Shown here piece after piece: positions 28,908 through 39,621 of a stretch of 64,000 nucleotides of DNA. The stretch spans positions 148,316 to 212,315 of the forward strand of contig CBFFRP010000277.1 of assembly GCA_965644295.1 (NCBI GenBank). Reading direction: 5' to 3'. The first letter of the stretch is position 1. Each line of letters begins with the position of its first letter. The position numbers and the translations under genes were made by a program. The notes under the pieces were generated by a model that ran no database searches, was not told where the DNA came from, and saw only the letters and a list, made by a program, of their open reading frames with translations. This DNA comes from Paraphysomonas bandaiensis. Lineage: Eukaryota; Chrysophyceae.

Positions 28908-29868
28908 ATATGGAGCACCTATTGAGATTCATTCGGATCTTGGACCAGCATTTGTGGATGATTTAACAAAATCATTGATAGAAATGGTTGGAAGTAATCA
29001 ATCATTTTCGATGGCGTATTCTAAAGAAGAAAATGCTATAGTGGAACGTGCTAATAAAGAAATTTTAAGGCACTTAAGAAATATTATATTTGATAAAAAT
29101 GTACTAAATAATTGGTCAATGTATCTACCTTTAGTACAAAGAATTATGAATTCTTCTAAACATAGAAGCACCGGCGTTACTCCCGCTAGTATTCTATTTG
29201 GGAATGCAGTAGATTTAGATAAGAGTTTATTCATTGAACACAATGAGAACTTGGACGGGAACGAACAAAAGCTATCACATTGGATAGATAGAATACAAAA
29301 GGTTCAGTCCACTATTATGGATGTTGCAAGACGAAATCTTCGCAAACATGATGAAATCCACATGGCAACTGCACCAAATATACAAACAAAAGAATTTCCA
29401 ATAAATTCTTATGTGTTAGTTGAGCATAGACAAAATGCTTTACGTCCTGGACCGGCAAGTAAGTTATTACCATATCTTAAAGGTCCAATGCGAGTAGTCA
29501 ATGTTATTGGAGACAAATATACTCTTCAAGATATTGTTACTAAACGTAATAAAGACTATCATATAAAGAAATTAAGGGAATTTAATTACGATCCCTCTAC
29601 TATTGACCCCTTACAAGTGGCATGTAAAGATGGTGGAAACTTTTATGCTATTGACCATATTTCAAAAATAAAAGGTCGAGCTAAAGGTCCGAAAAGTCAA
29701 ATAAAATTTCTAGTACATTGGATAGGGTATGAAAAACCTACATGGGAACCATGGGCTAACGTTAGAAAAACGTATGCTCTACAAAATTTCCTAACTCAAC
29801 ATCCTGATGAAAATGTAAGAAATTTACTACCTCGAAATGTGGTTTATTCTTCTGATGAAGAAGATTAA
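28888..29868 (+). CDS. Gypsy polyprotein, part 2 (integrase core and chromodomain)
   Basis: This frame overlaps the end of part 1 by 20 bases. It carries the second catalytic Asp (IHSDLGPAF) and the catalytic Glu region (YSKEENAIVERANKE), then a C-terminal chromodomain (roughly the last 75 residues) with IKFLVHWIGY and PTWEPW. It has no plausible start of its own: its first codon in the overlap is TTG. So it represents the distal half of one polyprotein separated by a single-base frame difference, whether mutation, assembly error or programmed +1 shift. Confidence 0.9.
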   Translation: MLQHLGRYGAPIEIHSDLGPAFVDDLTKSLIEMVGSNQSFSMAYSKEENAIVERANKEILRHLRNIIFDKNVLNNWSMYLPLVQRIMNSSKHRSTGVTPASILFGNAVDLDKSLFIEHNENLDGNEQKLSHWIDRIQKVQSTIMDVARRNLRKHDEIHMATAPNIQTKEFPINSYVLVEHRQNALRPGPASKLLPYLKGPMRVVNVIGDKYTLQDIVTKRNKDYHIKKLREFNYDPSTIDPLQVACKDGGNFYAIDHISKIKGRAKGPKSQIKFLVHWIGYEKPTWEPWANVRKTYALQNFLTQHPDENVRNLLPRNVVYSSDEED

Positions 29869-29933
29869 TAACAAAGTTTACAGAATTGAGTGTCAATATA
29901 ACACATTAACACATCAATTATAAGGGGAGGTAG

Positions 29934-30250
29934 TGTAGGACTATCCACTTACATATAGAATATATACGTGTACATGTCCTGTATTATATGATTAGTAGTA
30001 CAGTACTGTATTGTATACGTGTACCATGTAGTTAGGAATACAAACTGTAGGGAATGTGATTGTTGGGATTAGCAATAGCCGTTGATATTGTAGACAGTAT
30101 TATTAGCCGTTGATATTGTAGACAGTATTATTAGCCGTTGATATTGTAGACAGTATTATTCATGATTCATTATACGATAATAATCATTATTTTGTACTTC
30201 TGTACTTGGGTATTGCTTTGCACACATACACATATGTATGCAAGCCCACA
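29934..30250 (+). mobile_element. Ty3/gypsy 3' LTR (317 bp)
   Basis: This is an identical-looking copy of 24669-24985, preceded by a purine-rich tract ending in AGGTAG and followed by the right copy of TGAG. It contains the ATG at 30162 from which an uninterrupted frame enters the downstream host coding sequence. Confidence 0.95.
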
Positions 30251-30254
30251 TGAG
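30251..30254. repeat. Target-site duplication TGAG, right copy
   Basis: This matches 24665-24668. Removing the element and one copy joins the ATG at 24660 in frame with the downstream coding sequence. Confidence 0.75.
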
Positions 30255-31283
30255 GATACTGGCACTGTAGATAACTGCAGTAGACAGCCGCGCGCTTCAC
30301 TTCACCGTGTCGCTGTTAGTGAATCGTCTGGACGCAGCACATTAGGAGTCGTGTCTTCGCCCATCCATCTGACAGCTGATAACATATGTGACGAAATTGA
30401 AAGGGAGATAGTGGAACGGTTGCACTGTGAGCACCAGTTCTGCATGCGTCCTACAGATGAGTCGAGTAGTACAGTGGCAGTACGATGTGATGAGCCATGG
30501 CACTTGTTCGTTCCTATTGAGCCAGTTGTACTGTCTGGCAACAAGGTTATACTACAGCAAGTTCAAGATATCGAGCCTTCGAAACTCAAGCGTGCTAGAC
30601 GGGTAGCCGAAGATGTATCCCCCGCAGGAGAGGAGCCCGAAATATCATTATTCTCTCCTGCCACGTGCCGTGCGCAGCTTTCAGAACCGCGGCTTCCCAT
30701 TTTAACACCGAAGTATATATCCAGGTCCTCGAGCAGTTCATTCCGAATTCAGATCAGTGCAGGGTCACGAGAAGCTAAGAATCGAAAATTCTCCCGCAAC
30801 ATACGGAACGAGCTGGATGCTTTATGGTTGTGTGAGTATGCTTTAATATTCCTGGATAATCCCCAAACACTTGAAGACATAGTCGCTAAAGGTAACTATG
30901 ATGTGTTGAAAGACCGCGGCCTTGTCACGTCTGTATCGGATTTTGGTTTTAAACTTCACGAACATTTGTTGGGTTCACTTCATCGTGGCCTACTAAAGCA
31001 GGAGGAATTTGATGTCGTAGCCGCCACGCTTCGTCGGGCAGTCCCGCCCGAGCAATCTAGTCATATGTACTCTCCTGTGGTGTTTGTTCAGCCACCGTCT
31101 GACGTGATGCCTTCACCCAACCCAACAGTAGAGACTAGTCTACGTGACACCAAACGCAAGCGACAGGCTGGCGAATCTCCAGTTGCGCGGGTCACAATGT
31201 CTCGTACGTACCCATCACCAACGTCCAAGAGTACTGAACGCACTAGTCCAATGCAGTCGCAACATTTTCATCGCAAAGTCTAA

Positions 31284-32322
31284 GATTTATTTCAAGTTGT
31301 GGCGGATATGTTGTAGCTCCACACCATTGTTCCATGTGCTTATGTCACATAATATGTGAATTGTTCTTCTTGTGACATGTCTGTGATTATCTTGTTGAGG
31401 CAATCACTTATTACCTCTGACCGAAATTTTTGTCTATTATCATCCTTATGTGATCCCGTTTATTCACAACTATCAGATGCATTATAATTATCGGTGTTTG
31501 CGTGCCGCTTATTGTGCGTTTTCATTGGCTACTAGCGCACGTGGGGCATCGATATAATATTCATGGCATTATTAAAATTGCACGGGCAGTCTCGAGATTT
31601 TTAAAATTAGGAATGACGAAGTTTTCGCGAACGTATATGCGTTTATTGTCATTACTGGAATTTGTTAAGGACTAACAGTAATTTGTTATTCTATAAAGAA
31701 ATTTTTCGTTGTGTTGTTGGACGGTGACTGATTCTCTAATCGAATATGTACTTTCTATAATTCTATACAAGCTGTCAGATTCTCTTAGTAGTACGAGCAT
31801 TACATGCTTTAAATTTATTCCATCAATTTGAAGCAACGTTGAAGTCGGCACATGCGACTCCAGTTACAAAAATATGATTAAATCAGACGGAATATATTAT
31901 ATGGTGTGCTATAGAGTAGTGAAGTATACAGAAGCTTAGTTGGTTTATCGATAAATAATGATGTTCGTGTCATAATTGTTACAGTTGTATGAGCGGTATT
32001 TCGGAATTTAGCAGTTAACCAAGATCCATCAACATTTAAGTAAAACTTATGTTGATCACAAAATAAGTAGCGACTTACCTTAAGTTATTACAAGAATAAA
32101 TGATTGACTAATATAAACCGGTATAACCGTTAGGGGAATACCAAATCAAGATTCTGGAAAGTGGTTTTGGTGAGATATTGAGAATATTTTAAACATGATC
32201 AAGTTTATTATCACATGAAAATTGAGTATCAACATAGCTAAATTAAGCATATACCAACTCATCATAGAAAACTCTGTTTCAATAGCCTGAGTGTTTATTT
32301 CGCTTTCCACAGAAGCAATGAG
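31284..32322. other. Intergenic region
   Basis: This AT-rich stretch follows the interrupted gene. No reading frame of note and no recognised repeat were seen. Confidence 0.55.
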
Positions 32323-32850
32323 TTAATTAACTATCAACTTCACCTGAGCATGGGATCTGCTGAGCTCTTGCGCAACTTGCAGACAACTGGAATCATGAGC
32401 TTGGTATGCATTGGGCAACAGACCGAACAAGTAGTAATGCAACTCTATCGTTGACAGCGATACGCTTCAAGATGGTACTATATGCCTTAAAGATGGTGTG
32501 ATCTTCCTTGAATCTGTTTGGACGGCCAGTAAACACATATTCCATGTCTTCAGTATCCTTTTTATGGGTGGCTATCATAAAGCACAATAATGTTCAATTG
32601 TATTATCAATAACACGACCTTCTTTACAAGCCTAGCACTCTTCTGGGAATCTATTTCAGATTCTAATTATATTTTTACTTCATTATTTATAAACAATAAT
32701 TAATCGGATTTCTTTTACCTTTAGAAGCTGGTTGCCAAATTGAACCGTGAATATCACCAAACCCCCTTTTGATCTTTTAATTCCAGTTCTAGTAATAGGG
32801 TCGTCATGTTCTCTCACATCGGGAGCGCAAAAAGTTCTATACAAGCATAA
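32323..32850 (-). pseudogene. Decayed, unrecognised protein-coding sequence
   Basis: On the minus strand three protein-like segments succeed one another in different frames: one at about 32846-32720 (contains FCAPDVREHDDP and GGLVIFTVQFGN), one at about 32613-32400 (contains YVFTGRPNRFKEDHTIFKAY and STILKRIAVNDR), and one ending at 32323 (contains FGLLPNAYQAHDSSCLQVAQ). Between the first two there is a plausible GT...AG interval, but at least two further frame changes are needed to link the rest. Composition is balanced and unlike random AT-rich sequence. I do not recognise the family. It could be a dead host gene or part of a transposon. Confidence 0.35.
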
Positions 32851-33338
32851 TCAATCAATCAATCACTCAACACATTAGAGGCGAAAAGAACGCAGAAATT
32901 TCAGTCAACACACAAAATTTCGGCCCAGCATACTAGAACTAGCGGCAATGGGTGTTAATATGTTCTTTGAGATGTACCAGGACAGTGCTTCACTTGTCAA
33001 TGCATTGTATTGGAGTGGACTCAGAATATAGATACATGCATGTATCTCGTGTATACCGTATAGTATCCACTGTACATATCGCCCTCACGAGATACATTTT
33101 TTTGGAGTTGGTGTGTGGAGTGGTTTGATGTACAGTGTGTGTAAAGTGAGTGTATGTGTTGTTACGGTGCGGTACTCTGGTACAGCTAGTTGTACATGTT
33201 CAGGAAACAGACAGATGAATAAGCACAATGTGACACATTGAAACGACCTCTTCAGCTATTCGCCTGTACTTTATATCTGAATAGATTGCTGTGATATGGA
33301 GCAGAAGGCTGCCTTTTATACAGCGTGAATAACTGAAC
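32851..33338. other. Intergenic region
   Basis: No gene seen. A short ATCA tandem repeat occurs at about 32850-32862. Near 33025-33095 ATACATG and CGAGATACAT-type sequences recur in both orientations (for example TGTATCTCGTGTA and CACGAGATACA), giving a possible hairpin. The 3' end is the leader of the small gene at 33339. Confidence 0.45.
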
Positions 33339-33737
33339 ATGGGAGCAGGGCTATCATCTGCTCAACTATGGGTAGAATCGCAGTTAGGCAGAAACAATAA
33401 TCCTGATTGGAATAATGTTGACCCTCAGTATATGGCTACGCAATGTAAAGATATAGATGAGCTTCTTGCCATTGTGCGAAGTTATGGCGGCCCTTTTGAC
33501 CCGAAGGAATTGGGCGACAATGGTGACGATAATTACGTAGAAACCAACATAATGCCTGATAGTGGAGAGAATAGTGCTGACAATGAAATGGAAGTTGAAG
33601 CCGAGGTAAAACCTGTTATGAAGCAAGGCTCGAGCGAAAAGAAATCCGCAAGTGCTAAAGCCAAGAGAAAGATTCACAGTAGTGGAGATATGGATACCAA
33701 TGTACCCAGCGGGAAAGAGCTGGTTACATTGAAATGA
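33339..33737 (+). CDS. Small acidic/lysine-rich protein, possibly N-myristoylated
   Basis: This 132-residue frame begins MGAGLSSAQ, which fits the N-myristoylation pattern (Gly2, Ser at position 6). Residues 15-60 look folded (WVESQLGR, WNNVDPQYMA, IDELLAIVRSYGG); the rest is acidic, then Lys/Ser-rich and probably disordered. No family is recognised. The match between a good start context and a myristoylation signal favours a real membrane-associated protein, but there is no independent support and further exons downstream are possible. Confidence 0.5.
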   Translation: MGAGLSSAQLWVESQLGRNNNPDWNNVDPQYMATQCKDIDELLAIVRSYGGPFDPKELGDNGDDNYVETNIMPDSGENSADNEMEVEAEVKPVMKQGSSEKKSASAKAKRKIHSSGDMDTNVPSGKELVTLK

Positions 33738-34675
33738 TGAGCTACTTGTTCACTGACTGGAAGCTTGACTTTGGGGTTTCTGTAAAATGATTTCTTTGGT
33801 GACAGTAAGCATATCTACTCTTGTATGCCATTAATTAGTGCATGCTGGAATATGCTTGAGCGATTGTTTTTATATTATAACTTTTGTATATCTACTATAA
33901 TTAATCACAATATAACTACTGCAGCTGCATTTATTAGCTAGGTATTTTTTGACATAAAGCCATTAAATACGAGCTGGAAGTATTGTGTTTGACTGTGTAG
34001 TCATTCCATGTTGAACCACATGTATCAGGCACTCATTACACCAATGTTTCGTGTATATACTATATAGGCAATTATATATGGTCATGGGTTTTTCAATATT
34101 AAACTTCTGGATAAAAACATTGGCACTCACTCTATCCCCACAGGCCTCTACCTCTATAACTCCACCAGAAAGAGGGCGGAAGAGGTTAAACCTTGGTGTT
34201 TGCAGTGATGCGCAAATATCTTCGTCTTTCGTAGCACAAATAGTCGTCTGATGAGGACTATATCACAAACAAAACACATAGCCTGCAAATTTAGTGCGTA
34301 CAATAGTACAATATAATAACATAATAGAGGCTAACTATATTATCGATATATTGTTCCTTAGCCCTGCGGCATATAACTACTACAAAAACTACAAAAGTAT
34401 AGTAAATAGTGAGAGCTACACAATACACCTATAATTTCTACCTTCATCAATGTAGATAAATCAGAAAGAAATCAGATTTTAGAAAGCGCGTACAAAATTT
34501 TCCAGATAACATGAATATTTAGTTGACAGGACCAGGTCCTATGCATTTTAAATAAACACCGTTACAATCTGATTGTATGTCAAATTCGAAAACATCTACT
34601 CTATAAACATTATTCGTTTCAAAAATTAATAAACTGAAACTACAACTATAGTTCTCAAACCACTGCAATGAAGTG
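33738..34675. other. Intergenic region
   Basis: Mostly AT-rich. A short open stretch at 34144-34251 preceded by a good acceptor (CCCCACAG) could be a last exon of the 33339 gene, but the implied intron would be about 400 bp, far longer than others here, so I do not annotate it. Confidence 0.4.
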
Positions 34676-36300
34676 CTAAACTTGCAATGTAATAACTTCA
34701 GCATCGGCAATATCATTGACATATTTCTGAAGTATGGGATCAACTTCTTCTACAAGAAACTCTTTTACCTGTTCAGGTGCCCTTCCAACAAACAACAATG
34801 GATCCATCAGTGCATCTAACGATCCGTGAACAGCGGAAAACAGTGGATCGGCCGCAATACGCTCTAGAAGGTCGTTGGGCGCGGCCTCTTCCTTTACCCT
34901 CCGGCCAGACTCCATCGAATGGGCACGAATTGCCTCATGGAGTATCTATAGTAAGGTCATACAGCTATGATAATGGTGGTTACAGTATATCAAAGAACCT
35001 GTCTGTCCCCACCGGCTTTAACGCATTGCATAAGAATTGCCTCAGTGGTCATGAACGGTAGCTCAAGATCAATCTGAGATCGGATCACCGCCGGCCACAC
35101 CTAGAGCTTATATTTAGAGGAAGAAATAAAACAACAATAACATACATGAAGACCGTCGGAAATATTGGTGAGTACCGTCAAAATGACGTCAGCAGCGAGG
35201 AAGGCTTCAGGCAACACAATTCGCCTGTTCGATGAATCATCAAGTGTCCGCTCAAACCACTGGCCAGCATGTGTCTGCGATGCATTCTACGCGCAGACAC
35301 AAAATAATCCACATCATAGACAAGTACGAGATAGCAATAAATACTACATACGTGGAATTCATACCTGTGGCAGAGACATGAGGTATCGGGCGAGACCACA
35401 GACCCTCTCTGATCTCATTGGATTTCGCTTGTATGCCATGGCACTGGATCCTATTTGATTTTTCTCAAACGGTTCCTCGACCTGTTTCATACTTGCAAGA
35501 AGTCGGATGTCGCTTGCCATTTTGTGTGCAGACTGTGCGATCCCGGAGAGAACACTCAACACTTTGAAGTCTATCTTGCGACTGTAGGTCTGTCCTGATA
35601 CTGCCACCCAGTTATGAAACCCCATCGACTCGCAGACTAAGCGGTTGAGTACTTTAACCTTGTCATGATTACCCTCGAATAGCTCAAGGAAGGTGGCTTG
35701 AGTTCCGGTTGTTCCCTTCACACCTCTGAGAGGAATTCTATCAACGAGACTCTCGACCTCCTCTACATCCATCAAAAAATCATACATCCATAAGCTGCAG
35801 CGCTTTCCTACAGTGGTTAACTGCGCTGGTTGAAAGTGCGTGTAGCCCAGCGTTGGAAGATCCTTGTATTTGTCTGCAAATACTCGCATTGTATGCAGCA
35901 GTTTGACCAATCTGGTTCGAATAAGCACCAAAGATTCTTTTATTTGAATAATATCAGTATTGTCCCCTACATAGCAACTCGTGGCTCCTAAATGTATTAT
36001 GGGCATGGCATTGGGACATGCTACTCCAAAAGTGTGAACATGAGCCATGACATCATGACGACACTTCGACTCCATATCTGCTGCCATATCAAAGTCAATA
36101 TCATCCAAATGAGCTCGCATTTCGTCCAATTGTTCAGTCGTAATATTCAGTCCTAATTCCTTCTCTGCCTCAGCAAGAGCAAGCCATAGTCTACGCCATG
36201 TACTGAATTTCTTCTGTGGAGACCACAGGTAGCTCATTTCTTTAGAGGCATATCTCTCTATAAGAGGGTTCTCGTACTTCTCCTTTAATTCCATATTCAA
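34676..36300 (-). CDS. Adenylosuccinate lyase
   Basis: This enzyme cleaves SAICAR and adenylosuccinate, releasing fumarate, in two steps of purine nucleotide synthesis. Four exons on the minus strand (36300-35365, 35274-35146, 35100-34999, 34945-34676) give 478 residues, close to the usual eukaryotic length. Visible: an N-terminal region [27 protein letters not shown] and [28 protein letters not shown]; the signature loop [28 protein letters not shown]; and C-terminal [12 protein letters not shown]. The first intron is long for this genome (90 bp); the others are 45 and 53 bp. The segment spanning it (LPQTHAGQW) is a few residues shorter than in typical relatives, so an additional mini-exon there cannot be excluded. 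No targeting signal is seen, so it is probably cytosolic. Confidence 0.96.
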
Positions 36301-37657
36301 ATGAGTACAGTGGTACTCAATAAATAAAATTAGTTCTTATGTATCTTAAACACTTTGCTCTGTGCGTCTCTTGTATGTAGTGACATCAGAGTGGCTGGAT
36401 TCAGAGTTAAACCAATATCTTCATATCCCATAGAAAATGTGCGGTATTTCTATATTTATTGCAAAAATATGGCCTTTCACAAAATAGACGGTATAAAATA
36501 TCGGTTTTTCGAGTGGGTTTTTATCCTTCATGTACAGTATATTGGACAGTAAAGCCGTGGCATGGACACAAAGGAGACAGACATATCTACAGCACATGTG
36601 TTGATAAGATGCACAGAGCACCCTGTTAGTTATATCTACATTGTACTTCTTGCAAGTGTAACGGTACCATAATGCGTATTGATGGCGACTGCTTTTGACA
36701 AGTGTCACCGAAATTGTTTTCGGCGTAAAGGGTAAGGAAGTCTTGAGCCCTGTTCAGAGTACAGAATAATGCTGGTTTAAACAGTTGTCATTGCTATTGA
36801 CAAGATCTGTATATAAGAATAAATCCGAATGAATGGCATTGGTAATAAGAAACCCACTTATACAACCAAGTAAGCTGAATATTAATATTGGAAGTCTTAT
36901 TATTAGCAATAGTCGTTAAAAACCTGCACCAACTTAGTAGCTAGTTGAATGCTAGACAAACTAGTTAGACCTCTACCTGTAACTAATCAGTACACACTTT
37001 TTTATCCTACTATTTAACGCTACGGAAGCTGCTTGTGCGTCGCCGCAAGCACCAAGGTCGACCACTTCCGCTCTGAGTTCTTAAGGTGAACATCCCGGAT
37101 GCTTGACTTCAGCAGGCAGCCCAATACCCCGGTTACCCTTCAGGTGGGCCCTGTCCCGGATGCCCTTGAGGTGAGCCCATTCCCGGGTGCCTGTTTATTC
37201 GTCAGGGCCCAAAGACGTCTACACAAGTGACACTTATTGGTGTCCCTTGTACCACACAAGCATTCGGCTATGAGTGGGCAGAAGAATATCTGCTGACTAT
37301 GTTTGCGGCTCACGTTAGTTTCCCAGAGAAATATCTCCAATACTTATCCCACAGAACACCACGAAAAGGTGCGAGTCCGACTTTGTTGAGGGTGAATATT
37401 AATTACCCCAATACAGAGTAAACTACTATGCTATGCTAGGACACTGTTGACTCTGAAATCATTATCGTTCTGCTCTACGTATAACTTCTATGCCTCAAAG
37501 AATGCAATATATATATTGTGCTGACTTCGCTGAATTTTTAAGCATAATACAATCAGTGCTAGTTACGCCACATAGCGATTATGCTATGTGTTATATAATA
37601 TTAAGTCACTTTCTGAAAGTAGCAAGGGTAAAAATGAATATAAGAACTAAACTAAAA
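36301..37657. other. Intergenic region containing dispersed repeat copy B
   Basis: Apart from the repeat at 36905-37460 I see nothing coding. The flanking parts are AT-rich. Confidence 0.55.
36905..37460 (-). repeat. Dispersed repeat family, copy B (longest)
   Basis: This is the longest copy in the window, inverted relative to copy A at 17691. It contains internal near-repeats of GGGCATCCGGG-type phrases in four successive variants around 37085-37185, and ends with the AGCAATAGTCGTTAAAA block also present in copy C. The conserved GCTGCTTGTGCGTCGCCGCA core lies near 37031-37050. No coding capacity is recognised. Confidence 0.75.
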
Positions 37658-39621
37658 TCAATATTCCACACCATGACTTGCTAAAAATCGTTCAGCTTGA
37701 ACATGCCACAAATCACTCATTACTATCTGAAGCCCGAACGCCTTTGCCATACCTCTCATTAAAAGAGTGACTCTACCCGCCATTAGAAAATTCTCAGGCA
37801 TTTCAAGACACGAGTCCTCCCGTTCCATCCATTCTAAAAACAAGTGCATATTTCTTCCCTGAAGTATATCTGGTGTATCGCGGTCATTGTAAAAACACGC
37901 ATGACGATAAATAATATCCTCATTATTGTGCTCAGTTCTCATGCCCATCTGTTTATACAGGCGCACAATCTCACTTTTGTCATCACGGTGAAAAGCAACT
38001 ATTAGCTTCGCGAACGTAACTCGATCTTCGACAGACATCGTCTTGACCTATTACAGTTGTTATAGAATAGTAAACGTCACGGAGTCCAGAGTACCTGTCC
38101 GTAGTCGATGAGTCCAAGCCGGCCGTCCTCAAGCAGAAGGATATTCCCCGGGTGGGGGTCGCCATTAAATGATCCACACTCCAGTATCTGACTCGCATGA
38201 ACTTCACAAAGAATCTTCAGCGTGTGGCCAAGGTCAAGCAGCGGTGTAGCAGATGTCTCGTGGAAACTATATTTCCACGGTGCACTGATAGCAGTGTTCG
38301 AGCCAAATATCTGAGAATACACAGGTTGGAGTGTGTGATTATAAACCCATCGAACACTATTAAGAGAAAATGCCCATTTGTTGAGGAAAAGCATCCACGA
38401 TATATACGCGTGCTCATTCTGCGACTGTTCAAGGGTTTTCAGCTCAAGCGTACCATCCTTGACAGCCTGCACTCTCTCCGCTTCAATCTCCTCAAAACTT
38501 CTCGTGTCCCCACTCTGGGCGGCAAGTGCCTTAAATTGCGCCCGCACTCCATCCACCATCTTCACCCCATGTAAAAAATCCATCACAAGCAAGTGCTGGG
38601 AACAGAGATTCAAGTGTGGGGCAGGAATATCAACAACATGACCCCATATGGGCAAAACACAACTACGCACGCGATTAAGGTTCTCTGCCTCTCCACGGTA
38701 GTCAAATTCTAGTACAGAATACAATTATACCAAGACTATTATCACAGAAGGCAGAACTACCTGTACAAAACTGTTTCTCAATCTCGTTGAATGTAGGGAG
38801 GAATTGTGGGGTTGCGAGTTTGCAGAACATTCTAAGTGTTGCAATATCTGCTCTGAAACGTCTTTCCATATTTGGGAGCTGAACTTTCACCGCCACTTCT
38901 TGGTGAGATTCTCTTAGTACAGCTCGATGGACCTGACCAATCGACGCTACACCAATAGGTTCAGGATCAAATTCCTACAGGCACTTTACCATTGGTATCA
39001 TATTAGTGTGGCGTGGTACCTCAAACACATCATCAAATTCCTTGCCTAATTCTGATTTTAATATGTGTGAAACGTAGCTTTTTGCTTCGTTGTAGTCAGC
39101 AAATTCGCTAGGCACATTATCCTGTGTATCTTTAAGCCATGTCATGTAGGCACCAGGGACAAAATCATCCTGGCGGCAGATGAGATGGCGACCGAATAAC
39201 TTTAGTAAAATACCTGTGCACTCATGAGCTGTGCCGTTTTTAGATAAAACCCTCGTAGTCTATAAGTTGTTGTTTTGATGTGATCTGTATGTTGATCATG
39301 AAGACGGTCGTATCGCTCCATCGCATCGTCATCAGATATGACCCCAATATCTTCGTTAAGGAACTGTACATACCGGTACTGTACGTATACTGGCAGTACA
39401 TTTCTGATTATAATATTAGCTTGTAGTTATGCTTATCATTCACCACCAAACCTCCAAAAATCAACTGTTCTTGCAGCTCCTTCATCATAATTCGAAAAAG
39501 CGTACACCCCACCTATCCCAGCGGCCGTAGTGGCTACGACAGATGATACAATGTAATGCCTCCTTGCAAACCGAAACATTAGTCGGAAAATTATAGTTCG
39601 GTTTCGCCTCTTTGGCTTCAA
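37658..39621 (-). CDS. ABC1/ADCK (COQ8/UbiB-family) atypical kinase, mitochondrial or plastid
   Basis: Proteins of this family are atypical ATPases/kinases supporting ubiquinone or other prenylquinone synthesis in organelles. Six exons on the minus strand (39621-39444, 39389-39214, 39169-39020, 38974-38761, 38708-38095, 38047-37658) give 573 residues. The N-terminus (RRNRTIIFRLMFRFARRHY, then a hydrophobic VVATTAAGIGGVYAF) resembles a mitochondrial presequence followed by a membrane anchor. Visible: the KxGQ region as LKTAQLMSAQ, the alanine-rich loop as IGVASIGQVHRA, the ATP-contacting VAVKVQLP, the family motif DPHPGNILL, and DFG as IDYGQ. The usual Gly of KxGQ is Ala here and one Ala of the AAAS loop is Gly/Val. 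Its start lies 471 bp from the divergent HSF-like gene. The first splice junction has two equivalent donors (39443 or 39446). Confidence 0.92.

Larger units (their letters stand above)
24669..30250 (+). mobile_element. Complete Ty3/gypsy retrotransposon with chromodomain
   Basis: The element has two 317-bp LTRs, a TGAG target duplication, and a gag-pol region at 25035-29868 in the order gag, protease, reverse transcriptase, RNase H, integrase, chromodomain. The integrase after RNase H places it in Ty3/gypsy, and the terminal chromodomain in the chromovirus-like group. A purine-rich tract (AAGGGGAGG) precedes the 3' LTR. I could not assign the primer-binding site after 24985. LTR identity and a nearly intact polyprotein suggest recent movement, but one frame break in integrase would stop full-length translation. 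Confidence 0.95.
24660..31283 (+). pseudogene. Host gene interrupted after codon 3 by a Ty3/gypsy element
   Basis: An ATG at 24660 followed by two codons ends exactly at the 5' LTR (24669). After the 3' LTR, starting inside the TGAG duplication at 30251, the same frame continues without a stop to the TAA at 31281-31283. Before insertion the gene would have been a single exon of about 345 codons. The product is unrecognised: Ser/Pro-rich and basic, with a more ordered part around residues 200-275 (for example NELDALWLCEYALIFLD and VVAATLRRAV). The frame 3' of the insertion also stays open backward into the LTR to an ATG at 30162, so an LTR-initiated transcript could make a chimeric 373-residue protein whose first ~27 residues are hydrophobic and signal-like. 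I call it interrupted; whether it is still expressed is unknown. Confidence 0.7.

Noticed and set aside
36355-36708. Overlapping short frames next to adenylosuccinate lyase
   Set aside because: No conserved motif, no splice structure, AT-rich composition.
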